Source of the DNA: Clostridium gallinarum
Lineage (GTDB): Bacteria > Bacillota > Clostridia > Clostridiales > Clostridiaceae
Direction: 5' to 3'
DNA: 37,396 nt
Assembly (NCBI RefSeq): GCF_014836325.1
Contig: NZ_JACSQZ010000034.1
Span: forward strand, 1 to 37,396
Positions 9,303 through 17,319 of the stretch are shown in pieces. The notes beneath the pieces were generated by a model. It made no database searches. It saw only the letters and a program-made list of their open reading frames with translations, and was not told the origin of the DNA. Every line of letters begins with the position of its first letter. Position 1 is the first letter of the stretch. A program made the position numbers and the translations under genes.

Positions 9303-10118
9303 CTAAACTAAAATACCAAAGTATGAAAGCCCTATACCTAATGCAAATAATAAAGCTAATAATTTATATGTTGACCATTTATATTTTTTTACTAATGTAA
9401 ATACTGCTATAGTAATAATAGCTGGTAGCATATTTGGAAGTATTTTATCTAAAATTGTTTGAATAGATACAACTTGTTCTTCTCCAGATGCAAGTGTAGT
9501 AGCATATTGTATACCTATCTTAGCTTTTACAAAGCTAACTGATAATGCAGATATAACTGTAACACCTACTATACTAGCAGCACTAGAAACTTGACCAATT
9601 TTTTCACTTAAAGTATCTATTACACTTGTTCCTAACTTATAACCTAAATATCCCATTCCTAATTTAAGTAATAACATAGAAATTAACATAGTTACCCAGA
9701 AAGCCATTGGAGCAAAAGTTAATCCATCCATAGCTAAACCAGCAAAAATAGTTGAGAATAATGGTGCTAATCCAAATTGGCAAATTGAATCTCCTATTCC
9801 TGCTAAAGGTCCCATTAATGCCATCTTTATACTACGTGAATTTTCTATATCTTCACCATGATCATACATTGCTATGTGCATGCTTGTTTCAAATGGTAAA
9901 ACATGAGGGTTTATATTATAAAACTCAATATTAGATGCAGCAACTTCTTTTAATTTTTCAGGATCATTCTTATAAATCTTTTTTAATGCTGGAAGAATTA
10001 AGAATAAATATCCTGTTCCTTGATATGAATTATAGTTAAATCCATTTTGTAAAAAATAACTTCTAAGAGTTGTCTTTAAATAATCTTTTTGTGTTAATAC
10101 AGGTTTTCTAGATTCCAT
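9303..10118 (-). CDS. PTS mannose-family EIID, GAG-disaccharide transporter
   Basis: 271 residues from the ATG at 10118 (MESRKPVLTQKDYLKT), which has GAGGAGG nine bases upstream; the frame extends 12 codons further but without a good site. Family motifs: SYFLQNGFNYNSYQGTGYLF, SMHIAMYDHGEDIENSRS, GPLAGIGDS (the EIID hallmark). Membrane segments are concentrated in the second half. The start overlaps the IIC gene by 11 bases, indicating translational coupling. With IIC it forms the membrane channel. Confidence 0.93.
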   Translation of the reverse strand: MESRKPVLTQKDYLKTTLRSYFLQNGFNYNSYQGTGYLFLILPALKKIYKNDPEKLKEVAASNIEFYNINPHVLPFETSMHIAMYDHGEDIENSRSIKMALMGPLAGIGDSICQFGLAPLFSTIFAGLAMDGLTFAPMAFWVTMLISMLLLKLGMGYLGYKLGTSVIDTLSEKIGQVSSAASIVGVTVISALSVSFVKAKIGIQYATTLASGEEQVVSIQTILDKILPNMLPAIITIAVFTLVKKYKWSTYKLLALLFALGIGLSYFGILV

Positions 10119-10917
10119 TTGAAAAATCCTCCTCATCAGAAACATTAACAGCATTAGCAGTTGCTACTGTGTTTTGTGCATTATTAGTATTTAAATTATA
10201 CATAATTAAAGCGAATACTGCCCCAACTAAAGCTATAGCCATAGTTGGTAATCCTAAATATGATGCACAAATATATCCTAATAAAACATATGGTATTAAT
10301 TCTTTTTTAATCATAACTGACATGATCATTGCAAATCCAATTGCAGGTATAAGTCCTCCGGCTACTGAGAATCCTGTTATTAACCAATCTGGTAATATAT
10401 TAACAAATGCTTGTAAAGCTGGTAAACTTATAGCTGATGTAACACCTATAATAAATCCTACTACTGCGAATGCAATTATAGTGCTATTTGCAAGTAAATT
10501 AAATTTACTATACTTTCCTTCTTTTATTAATTTCTTAGCAGTATCTGTTGTTCCTGCTAAAGCAGTATATATAGCAGTTGTAACTAATTGGAATAATACA
10601 GCAAATGGGAATGATAAAGATAAAGCAGATTCAGGAGTAACTCCTTGATTCTTTAAAGTAATAGCCATAATTGTTCCTATTATTCCAGGTCCTAATTGGT
10701 TTGGAGGAACTGTTCCACCAGCACCAGCACCAAATCCCATGAATGCTAGTTCAGCTAAAGCACCAAATGTTAAAGCTGTAGGAATATCTCCTAGAACAAG
10801 ACCTACGAAAAATGCCATAACTATTGAACGATTTGTATAAATCCCTAATAGTTGTCCTGAATAACAAAATGCAGTAATTAAGCCGATTAAAATTGCTTGA
10901 GTTATTGATATTTCCAT
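10108..10917 (-). CDS. PTS mannose-family EIIC, GAG-disaccharide transporter
   Basis: 269 residues with multiple hydrophobic helices. Motifs include NRSIVMAFFVGLVLGDIPTAL, AELAFMGFGAGAGGTVPPN and GPGIIGT, characteristic of EIIC of the mannose/sorbose family. The start at 10917 follows AGGGGGA. The charged tail (VSDEEDFSNGI) overlaps the start of IID. Confidence 0.93.
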   Translation of the reverse strand: MEISITQAILIGLITAFCYSGQLLGIYTNRSIVMAFFVGLVLGDIPTALTFGALAELAFMGFGAGAGGTVPPNQLGPGIIGTIMAITLKNQGVTPESALSLSFPFAVLFQLVTTAIYTALAGTTDTAKKLIKEGKYSKFNLLANSTIIAFAVVGFIIGVTSAISLPALQAFVNILPDWLITGFSVAGGLIPAIGFAMIMSVMIKKELIPYVLLGYICASYLGLPTMAIALVGAVFALIMYNLNTNNAQNTVATANAVNVSDEEDFSNGI

Positions 10918-10929
10918 GTTTTTCTCCCC

Positions 10930-11430
10930 CTATTTTAGAGCATTATTTAAAGCATCTATAGATTTAACACCATCGTCTGAAACTGGTGATGTTTTTGTAT
11001 TAAACTTTACATGATATTTATCTCTTAATATACGTAATGCTTCTTTATCTTCTTCACCTAAATAAATAAATTGAGAAATTTTTTCTTTCCCTTCAGCTGC
11101 ATGAACATTCCCTATATTCAATTCTTCTATAGGGAATCCACCTTCTGCTAATCTAAGTGCATCTTGGCAAGACTTAACAACTGTAAAAATAGTTTGATGT
11201 GGAGCTGCCTTAAAAATCACTTCATTAGTTCTATCAATTGTCCAGAAACGCATTCCAACATCTTTAGAAACAATCGATTTCATTAAAGTTTGTTGAATGT
11301 TATCTGTTGAAACTTTATCGTTTGCAACTATTACTAAATTAGCTCCTAAACTTTTAATCCATAATTGTCCTTGTCCATGTATTAATCTTTCATCAACACG
11401 TACCATTTTGATATTTGGCTTATTTTCCAT
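10930..11430 (-). CDS. PTS mannose-family EIIB, GAG-disaccharide transporter
   Basis: 166 residues. His18 in VRVDERLIHGQGQ is the phosphorylated residue of the EIIB-Man family. Further motifs are LVIVANDKVSTDNIQQTLMK and NIGNVHA. It receives phosphate from the IIA at 8881-9291 and phosphorylates the incoming sugar. The start has GGAGG ahead of it. It follows ugl by about 50 bases in the same operon. Confidence 0.93.
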   Translation of the reverse strand: MENKPNIKMVRVDERLIHGQGQLWIKSLGANLVIVANDKVSTDNIQQTLMKSIVSKDVGMRFWTIDRTNEVIFKAAPHQTIFTVVKSCQDALRLAEGGFPIEELNIGNVHAAEGKEKISQFIYLGEEDKEALRILRDKYHVKFNTKTSPVSDDGVKSIDALNNALK

Positions 11431-11479
11431 ATTAATTCCTCCATTGTAAAATTATTTATTAATTTATTATTTTTTTAAT

Positions 11480-12667
11480 TTACCAATACATTTCCCAATC
11501 CTTATAAAATCTAATTAAGGCTTCCATGTAAAAATAGTCACCCCAAATATTACCTTCATCTACACCTTTGCCTGAATGCCAAGAATAAACTCCGTGATTT
11601 ATAAGTGCTGCAGCTCCATCTGTCAAGTCATCAGTATAATTCTTTATTAAACTGCCTAACATTGCATGTTGTACATATCTATAGACATTCTTCATTTCAT
11701 TGGTTTCTGGTAGGAACTTGTCCATTAAATTTAATCCACAAACTGCAATAGCTGCTGAAGATGAATCTCTTGATTGTCCCGAACCATCATTGAAAATTAA
11801 GTCCCAATAACATACAAAATCATCTGGTAATCTATTTATAAAGTAATTAGATACTGCTTCAAAAATGTTTACATTTTCTTCATTCATATCATGGAAATAG
11901 TTTAATGCTATTCCGTATATTATCCACGCTTGGCCTCTTGCCCAACTTGAATCATCTGAATATCCTTGTCTAGTTTTACCACCAACAGGCTTTCCAGTCT
12001 CAGTATCAAAATAGAAGGTATGATATGCAGAAGCATTATCTCTAACTGCATTTGCTATAGTTGTTCTAAAGTGCTTCTTAGCAATTTCCTTATACTTTTC
12101 ATCCCCACTTACTTCTGTTGCCCAATATAATAAAGGAATATTTAAAAGACAATCTACAATTAATCTATAATTATCAGCTGCCCCTAATTCTCCCCAAGCC
12201 TGAATAAATTCGCCCTTCTCTTGGTAACGTTTAATCAATGCATCTGCAGCCATAACAGCTGCATCATAAGCCATTTGGTTACCTGTTAATTTATAAGCAC
12301 TTACACAAGAAGGAATGTAAAGGAAGCCTAAGTCATGATGAGCAACTTCTATATTATTTACAATTCTGTTATAAAAAGATTCAACATTTTTCTCTGCTAA
12401 CTCTTTATATTTATTATCCTTTGTGTATTCATAAGCTAACCATAGAATTCCAGTCCAAAATCCATTAGTCCACTCAGTATTATCCATAACTTCATATGTA
12501 TTATTCTTAGTAGCTGGAGTTGGGAAGTTTTCTCCAAATATTTCAATATTTCTATCTATCTTTTTTATACATTTATCTAGTGCTTTTATAATGGTTTCCT
12601 TAGTTAGGAAACCATTATTAAAATAACGTTCACTTTTAAGTAACGGTTCTTTTATAATGTTACGCAT
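11480..12667 (-). CDS. ugl: Unsaturated glucuronyl hydrolase (GH88)
   Basis: Cytosolic enzyme that splits unsaturated GAG disaccharides into 4-deoxy-5-keto-uronate and the amino sugar. It is very close over its whole length to streptococcal UGL as I recall that protein: MDNTEWTNGFWTGILWLAYEY, HHDLGFLY, FIQAWGELG, YRLIVDCLLN, RQGYSDDSSWARGQAW, YWDLIF, HGVYSWHSGKGVDEGNIWGDYFY. The two catalytic aspartates are those in HHDLGF and IVDCLLN. The frame can begin at a TTG at 12676, but that codon is only two bases from AAGGAG; the ATG at 12667 (MRNIIKEPLL) is preferred. Counted from the TTG, the aspartates fall at 115 and 175. It lies 33 bases after gntR. Confidence 0.95.
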   Translation of the reverse strand: MRNIIKEPLLKSERYFNNGFLTKETIIKALDKCIKKIDRNIEIFGENFPTPATKNNTYEVMDNTEWTNGFWTGILWLAYEYTKDNKYKELAEKNVESFYNRIVNNIEVAHHDLGFLYIPSCVSAYKLTGNQMAYDAAVMAADALIKRYQEKGEFIQAWGELGAADNYRLIVDCLLNIPLLYWATEVSGDEKYKEIAKKHFRTTIANAVRDNASAYHTFYFDTETGKPVGGKTRQGYSDDSSWARGQAWIIYGIALNYFHDMNEENVNIFEAVSNYFINRLPDDFVCYWDLIFNDGSGQSRDSSSAAIAVCGLNLMDKFLPETNEMKNVYRYVQHAMLGSLIKNYTDDLTDGAAALINHGVYSWHSGKGVDEGNIWGDYFYMEALIRFYKDWEMYW

Positions 12668-12700
12668 ATTTTCCAAAACTCCTTAATGTCAAATTTTTAA

Positions 12701-13444
12701 TTAGACATTATCTTCAGTTTGAATTTCTATGGAATAAAATTTATAATTTATATAATTTCTTGCAAATTCAAATGGTATTTGAGCAGGATAGTATGTAATT
12801 CTATCTGATTTATACACTGGTGTATTTTCATCTAAAATTAAAGATTCAGCTACACTTTTATCTTTAATAGGAAATTCTACTTCTATTTTTTGTTTCATAG
12901 GTAAAGTCATTAAATTTATTCCTAAGGCTTTATTTAACTCATCCGAAAATCTATCATCTTCATTTAAATTATTATAGTCAAAATTCTTTAAATATTTTTT
13001 TGGAATATAGCTATTTTGTATTTGCCATGGTGTATCATTAACATAACTTACCCTACAAAATTGAACTAAAACTTCATTAGTTCTAACCTTTAACTTTTCA
13101 GCAATTTCACTATCTTCTATTTCTTTTACAAATATAATCTTTTTACTTTCTACTATCCTTTTCTCAGAATACTTATTTTTAAACTCTTCAATTATTGGGC
13201 TACCTTCATCAAAGAAAGCACGTCTATGCTTAAATGACTTTCTTACATAAGTTCCCTCTCCTTGTTTTCTAATAAGGTAGCCACTTAAAACTAAATCTTG
13301 AAGAGCTCTAACAACTGTAGTACTACTAACGTTGTAAAGTTTTTTTAACTCTCCCTCTGAATAAATTTTATCTCCAGGCTTAAACTTTTTCTCTTCAATC
13401 ATCTGAATAATGTCTTGCTTTATAATTTCATATTTTGCAATCAT
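12701..13444 (-). CDS. GntR/HutC-family repressor of the GAG regulon
   Basis: 247 residues. The N-terminal winged helix (about 1-72: FKPGDKIYSEGELKKLYNVSS, TTVVRALQDLVLSGYLIRKQG, GTYV) is followed by a UTRA ligand-binding domain (about 95-240: VQFCRVSYVNDTPWQIQNSY, VYKSDRITYYPAQIPFEFARNY). HutC-type regulators usually bind a pathway intermediate and release DNA. It is the first gene of the ugl-PTS operon and has a TTAAC-N2-GTTAA-like dyad downstream of its own promoter. The same dyad occurs before kduI and kdgA. Pneumococcal hyaluronan loci use a LacI-type regulator (RegR) instead, so this is a different control of the same pathway. Confidence 0.92.
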   Translation of the reverse strand: MIAKYEIIKQDIIQMIEEKKFKPGDKIYSEGELKKLYNVSSTTVVRALQDLVLSGYLIRKQGEGTYVRKSFKHRRAFFDEGSPIIEEFKNKYSEKRIVESKKIIFVKEIEDSEIAEKLKVRTNEVLVQFCRVSYVNDTPWQIQNSYIPKKYLKNFDYNNLNEDDRFSDELNKALGINLMTLPMKQKIEVEFPIKDKSVAESLILDENTPVYKSDRITYYPAQIPFEFARNYINYKFYSIEIQTEDNV

Positions 13445-13465
13445 TTCTCTTAACTCCTTAATAAT

Positions 13466-13519
13466 ATAACATGTTAATATAATATATCATATTATATGTT
13501 ATATTATATCGGCATTCAA
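13466..13519 (-). promoter_or_regulatory. Promoter and operator of the gntR-ugl-PTS operon
   Basis: On the minus strand, -35 TTGAAT (13519-13514), 17 bases, then -10 TATAAT (13496-13491). Fourteen bases beyond the -10 lies TTAACATGTTAT (plus-strand ATAACATGTTAA, 13466-13477), a near-palindrome that fits the dyads before kduI and kdgA. The surrounding 13478-13510 is dense AT-only inverted repeat (ATATAATATATCATATTATAT). An operator in the early transcribed region is consistent with repression by GntR. Confidence 0.7.
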
Positions 13520-13536
13520 GTATACACAGTATATTT

Positions 13537-14334
13537 TTATGCTTCTGGTTGCTTTCCTATAGAAGCAAGTATTCCACCATCTACATATAAGATGTGTCCA
13601 TTTACAAAATTAGAAGCATCTGATGCTAAGAATACTGTAGGTCCAATTAAATCATCTGTAGTTCCCCAACGAGCTGCTGGTGTTTTAGAAATAATAAAAT
13701 CATTAAATGGATTTCCTTCAACTCTTAATGGTGCTGTTTGTGGTGTTTCAATATATCCTGGTCCTATACCATTACATTGAATATTACTTTCACCATACTC
13801 TGCACATATATTCTTTGTTAGCATTTTTAATCCACCTTTTGCAGATGCATAAGCACTAACCGTTTCACGACCTAATTCACTCATCATAGAACATATATTA
13901 ATTATTTTTCCATGACCTTTTTTAATCATAGAAGGTATTACTGCTTTAGAAACAATAAAAGGTGCATTTAAATCTACATCTATAACTCTTCTAAAATCAG
14001 CTGCTGACATTTCTGTCATTGGAATTCTTTTTATTATTCCAGCATTATTAACTAAAATATCAATAACTCCAACTTCCTCTTCTATTCTCTTAACTAAAGC
14101 TTGTACTGCATCTTCATCAGTTACATCGCATACATATCCTTTAGCTTCTATTCCATCTGCCTTATATGCAGCTATTCCCTTATTAATTAAATCTTCATTT
14201 ATATCATTAAAAACTATTGTGGCTCCTGCTTTTGCTAGACCTGATGCAATTGCATATCCAATTCCATATGAAGCTCCAGTTATCAGTGCTACTTTTCCTT
14301 CTAATGAAAAATTATTCATATTAAAATTACTCAT
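13537..14334 (-). CDS. kduD: 2-dehydro-3-deoxy-D-gluconate 5-dehydrogenase (SDR family)
   Basis: 265-residue classical short-chain dehydrogenase. Cofactor motif TGASYGIG (19-26), NNAG (96-99), catalytic Ser149, Tyr162 and Lys166 (ICSMM...YASAK), and PGYIETP. It reduces the KduI product (2,5-diketo-3-deoxygluconate) to 2-keto-3-deoxygluconate. It starts 20 bases after kduI behind AGGAGG. Such proteins are often labelled gluconate 5-dehydrogenase; the pathway neighbours decide for KduD. Confidence 0.92.
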   Translation of the reverse strand: MSNFNMNNFSLEGKVALITGASYGIGYAIASGLAKAGATIVFNDINEDLINKGIAAYKADGIEAKGYVCDVTDEDAVQALVKRIEEEVGVIDILVNNAGIIKRIPMTEMSAADFRRVIDVDLNAPFIVSKAVIPSMIKKGHGKIINICSMMSELGRETVSAYASAKGGLKMLTKNICAEYGESNIQCNGIGPGYIETPQTAPLRVEGNPFNDFIISKTPAARWGTTDDLIGPTVFLASDASNFVNGHILYVDGGILASIGKQPEA

Positions 14335-14353
14335 TAATTTTTATCCTCCTATT

Positions 14354-15184
14354 TTACTTTAAATCATCCATTGAAACCATATCCATATCATCGTATGTTA
14401 TGTTTTCACCACACATTGCCCATATAAATGTATAGTTGCTTGTACCTACTCCTGAGTGTATTGACCAACTTGGAGAAATAACAGCTTCTTCATTTCCAAC
14501 AACAATATGTTTAGTTTCATCTGCTTTACCCATTAGGTGGAAAACTTTTGTATCTTCATTCATATCAAAATATAAATAAGTTTCCATACGTCTTTCATGA
14601 GTATGACATGGCATTGTATTCCATGCACTACCTTCTTCAAGAATTGTATATCCCATTTGTAATTGACAACTTTCACACACATTTGGATGAATGTATTGGA
14701 ATATCTTTCTCTTATTTAATGTTTTTCCTTCACCAACAACTCTTGGTGTAATATTATCTATACTTATTTTTACATTTGGATATTTGTGATGAGCTGGTGT
14801 TGATACAACATAAAACTTTGCTAAGTTATTTAAATCATTAGATTTAAATACTACTTGCTTTGTTTCCTTCCCAATATAATATCCATCTTGTTTTTTCATT
14901 TCTTCTTCTTTACCATCTATAATTATAGTTCCAGGACCACCTATGTTAATTATTCCAAGTTCACGACGTTCTAAGAAATAATCTACTCCAAGTTCTTTTG
15001 AAAGCACTATTTCTAAAGGCTTATCCTTAGGTGTTACCCCTCCAAATATTTGACGATCGTAGTGTAGGTAAGTTAAGCAAACTTCTCCTGGTACAAATAT
15101 CTTTTCTTGTAAAAACTCACTACGTAATTCTTCTGTTGAATAATGCGCTATATCCTTAGGACTATGTGCATATCTAGTTTCCAT
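14354..15184 (-). CDS. kduI: 4-deoxy-L-threo-5-hexosulose-uronate ketol-isomerase, cupin type
   Basis: 276 residues, within two of E. coli KduI. The metal-binding residues expected for the family are visible: His194, His196, Glu201 (MPCHTHERRMETYLYF) and His243 (WSIHSGVG). Other motifs are GGVTPKDKPLEI and GEGKTLNKRKIFQYIHP. It isomerises the unsaturated-uronate product of Ugl to a diketo acid. The related streptococcal GAG pathway, as I recall it, uses an unrelated isomerase (DhuI, RpiB-like), so this locus joins a pectin-type KduI to a streptococcus-like PTS/ugl operon. The start follows AAGGAGAGG. Confidence 0.95.
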   Translation of the reverse strand: METRYAHSPKDIAHYSTEELRSEFLQEKIFVPGEVCLTYLHYDRQIFGGVTPKDKPLEIVLSKELGVDYFLERRELGIINIGGPGTIIIDGKEEEMKKQDGYYIGKETKQVVFKSNDLNNLAKFYVVSTPAHHKYPNVKISIDNITPRVVGEGKTLNKRKIFQYIHPNVCESCQLQMGYTILEEGSAWNTMPCHTHERRMETYLYFDMNEDTKVFHLMGKADETKHIVVGNEEAVISPSWSIHSGVGTSNYTFIWAMCGENITYDDMDMVSMDDLK

Positions 15185-15203
15185 TTAAACCTCTCCTTTC
15201 TCC

Positions 15204-15267
15204 GTGTTAACCACTTAACACATTAAGATGTTAATATTATATTACTACCTTTTGAAACCGTCGTCAA
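15204..15267 (-). promoter_or_regulatory. Promoter and double operator of kduI-kduD
   Basis: Minus strand: -35 TTGACG (15267-15262), 17 bases, -10 TAATAT (15244-15239); an overlapping TATAAT (15241-15236) would give spacing of 20. Immediately downstream, 15215-15241 on the plus strand carries a block matching the kdgA region at 24 of 27 positions, including TTAAGATGTTAA (15223-15234). Between that and the ribosome site is a second, perfect dyad GTGTTAA-CCAC-TTAACAC (15204-15221). Both dyads fit a TTAA-centred operator. Confidence 0.7.
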
Positions 15268-15334
15268 TAACTTTCAGAAAATTTTTTATAAAAAAACTAA
15301 TTCGTATGTAAACATTTTAGCTACACCAATAAAA

Positions 15335-15399
15335 TACACCTATATAATTTAAATTATTTCTCCGTATTATCTAAAAAATAACTCAAACTATTAGGTGTA
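15335..15399 (-). terminator. Possible long-loop terminator after kdgK
   Basis: TACACCTA (15335-15342) and TAGGTGTA (15392-15399) are perfect 8-base arms with a 49-base AT-rich loop, starting about 10 bases after the kdgK stop. On the minus strand the second arm runs into TTTTATT. The loop is long for an intrinsic terminator. Confidence 0.35.
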
Positions 15400-15409
15400 C
15401 TTTAAATTC

Positions 15410-16351
15410 TTATATTCTTTTTTCTATAAATTCTTTTAATTCTTCTTGTGTAGGTAGCCCCTCATTATCACTTAAATGCGTAACTTGAATTGCTCCAATT
15501 GCATTTCCTCTTATAACACATTCTTTAATTGATAAACATTCTAATTTACCACTTAACACCCCTACAGCAAATCCATCTCCAGCGCCTACTGTATCTACTA
15601 CTTTTTCAACTTTAAATCCTGGTTGCTCAAAACTATCATTTCCACTTCTTACATAAGCGCCCTTACTGCCATTTTTTATAATAACTTCATTAACTCCAAT
15701 ATTTTGATAAAAATCTGCTATTTTTTCTACATCATCACTTCCAGTTAATATTAAACCCTCAGCTACTCCTGGCAATATCAAATCACAATTTCGAGCCAAA
15801 TCATTTAAAACCCTAATCATAGTTTCTTCATTTTCCCATAAAGCAGGTCTTAAGTTTGGATCAAAAGTAATATATATTCCCTTTTCCTTAGCTCTCTCAA
15901 TTAATCTATATGTAGCTTCCCTACAACTTATAGATAAAGCTGGTGGTATTCCAGTTACATGAAGAAGATCAACTCCTTCAAAATTAATATTATCAATATC
16001 CTCTGGAGTAATATGAGAAAATGCTGATCCCTTTCTATAATAAGCTGTTACAGGATCCCCCTCTGAAACCTTACTTTTAAACATTAATCCAGTTTTATTA
16101 ACATTATCAAAAGATATAAACTCAGTTCCTATATTTTCTTTATCAATAAACTTTTTAATATATAAACCTAATGGATCACTACCTAATTTAGTTATATATG
16201 AAACTTCATTCCCTAATCTTACAAGGCCTGTACAAACATTAAGTTCTGCACCAGCTACTGACTTTTCAAATATATTTACATCTTCTAAATCTCCTTCAAT
16301 TTGAGATGTAAATAAAGCCATAGGCTCTCCAAATAATAATACTTTACTCAT
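15410..16351 (-). CDS. kdgK: 2-keto-3-deoxygluconate kinase (PfkB family)
   Basis: 313 residues. N-terminal LLFGEPMALF, sugar-binding VAGAELNVCTGLVRLG, FDPNLRPALW, and the catalytic ATP/anion-hole motif DTVGAGDGFAVG with Asp259 as base. It makes 2-keto-3-deoxy-6-phosphogluconate for KdgA. It lies 38 bases behind kdgA with its own AGGGAGAGAGG site, in one operon. Confidence 0.93.
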   Translation of the reverse strand: MSKVLLFGEPMALFTSQIEGDLEDVNIFEKSVAGAELNVCTGLVRLGNEVSYITKLGSDPLGLYIKKFIDKENIGTEFISFDNVNKTGLMFKSKVSEGDPVTAYYRKGSAFSHITPEDIDNINFEGVDLLHVTGIPPALSISCREATYRLIERAKEKGIYITFDPNLRPALWENEETMIRVLNDLARNCDLILPGVAEGLILTGSDDVEKIADFYQNIGVNEVIIKNGSKGAYVRSGNDSFEQPGFKVEKVVDTVGAGDGFAVGVLSGKLECLSIKECVIRGNAIGAIQVTHLSDNEGLPTQEELKEFIEKRI

Positions 16352-16389
16352 ATTGCCCTCTCTCCCTAATAATAATTTAAATTTATTTA

Positions 16390-17010
16390 TTACTTAGTAG
16401 CTTGTATTAATCTTTCACAACGTTCTTTTAATAAATCAAGATTAGAAGAATTTATTCCCTTAGTTAAATATCCTCCAAATCCAGTAGCATATGCACCATT
16501 TTTAAACCACTCTTTAACATTCTTATCATCAACTCCACCTGTTGGCATCATTTCAATAAATGGCATAGGTGCCTTAATTCCCTTAATCATACTCATTGAA
16601 ATACAATCTCCTGGGAATAGCTTAACTACATCACTTCCAGCTAGATATGAATTATAAACTTCTGTTGGTGTTGCAGCTCCCATTGAACAAAAAACATCTT
16701 TTTCTCTACAATAAGCTCCAACTTCTTCTACAATACAAGGTGATACTATAAAATCAGCCCCATTATCTATTGCAAGCTTTGCTTGCTCTTTAGATAATAC
16801 TGTTCCAGCACCTATAAGTGCATTAGGTACTTCATTTTTTAAATCACAAATTAATTTTTCTGCATTAGGAATACTAAATGTAATTTCTAAGGATGTAATT
16901 CCTGATTCTATAATAGCTTTACATATAAGCTTTGATTCTTCAATATCATTTCCTCTAATTACTGCAATCAATTGATTCTTCATTAATTCTTTAACTTCTT
17001 TTTTATTCAT
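16390..17010 (-). CDS. kdgA: 2-keto-3-deoxy-6-phosphogluconate aldolase
   Basis: 206 residues, a class I TIM-barrel aldolase. Schiff-base Lys130 in SDVVKLFPGD, Glu42 in LEITFSIPNA, GAGTVLSKEQA, FIVSPC, and phosphate-binding MPTGGVDDKNV. It cleaves KDPG to pyruvate and glyceraldehyde-3-phosphate, the last step from the GAG uronate. First gene of kdgA-kdgK; its start follows AAAAGGAGAG. Confidence 0.95.
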   Translation of the reverse strand: MNKKEVKELMKNQLIAVIRGNDIEESKLICKAIIESGITSLEITFSIPNAEKLICDLKNEVPNALIGAGTVLSKEQAKLAIDNGADFIVSPCIVEEVGAYCREKDVFCSMGAATPTEVYNSYLAGSDVVKLFPGDCISMSMIKGIKAPMPFIEMMPTGGVDDKNVKEWFKNGAYATGFGGYLTKGINSSNLDLLKERCERLIQATK

Positions 17011-17098
17011 ATAACTCTCTCCTTTTCATATCTATCTTCATAGAAATATCAAGTTATAAAAACTTGTACTCTTTTAAATCTCAATAACAGTTTTAAGC

Positions 17099-17148
17099 TT
17101 AACATATTAACCTGTTAATATTATATATCTACCATTATTTAGTGTCAA
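17099..17148 (-). promoter_or_regulatory. Promoter and operator of kdgA-kdgK
   Basis: A textbook minus-strand promoter: TTGACA (17148-17143), 17 bases, TATAAT (17125-17120). Directly after the -10 is ATTAACAGGTTAAT (17119-17106), overlapping TTAACATATTAA (plus 17099-17110). The 27-base block 17099-17125 matches the kduI region at 24 of 27 positions. In the rest of the 309-base gap 17011-17319 I see only the leader with its ribosome site and the terminator at 17244-17281. Confidence 0.78.
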
Positions 17149-17243
17149 TGTATTTGAAAATTATTCTCTTCTTATATTAACTGCTAAGAAATAATACCTT
17201 TAAAAGAATATACTATCCAAAGTCATTTTATAATTTTCTATAT

Positions 17244-17281
17244 AAAAAACTCGTAGCAAACATATTAATATTTACTACGAG
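17244..17281 (-). terminator. Terminator of the subtilase gene
   Basis: Minus strand: CTCGTAG-T-AAA, a 10-base AT loop, then TTT-G-CTACGAG and T6. The stem is 7 bp, one mismatch, then 3 bp. It lies about 40 bases after the stop at 17320. It shares the CTC(A/G)TAG core with the hairpins at 24541 and 29999. Confidence 0.8.
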
Positions 17282-17319
17282 CCTTCTTTTATTAATTATA
17301 TATTAAGATAAGTGAAAAA

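Noticed and set aside
10169..10648. 159-codon open frame on the plus strand
   Set aside because: It lies wholly antisense to PTS IIC, is made of membrane-gene mirror residues, and has no ribosome site.
13478..13510. AT-only inverted repeats as a CRISPR-like or transposon end
   Set aside because: No spacer periodicity and no terminal-repeat partner; the segment is accounted for by the gntR promoter and AT-rich dyads.
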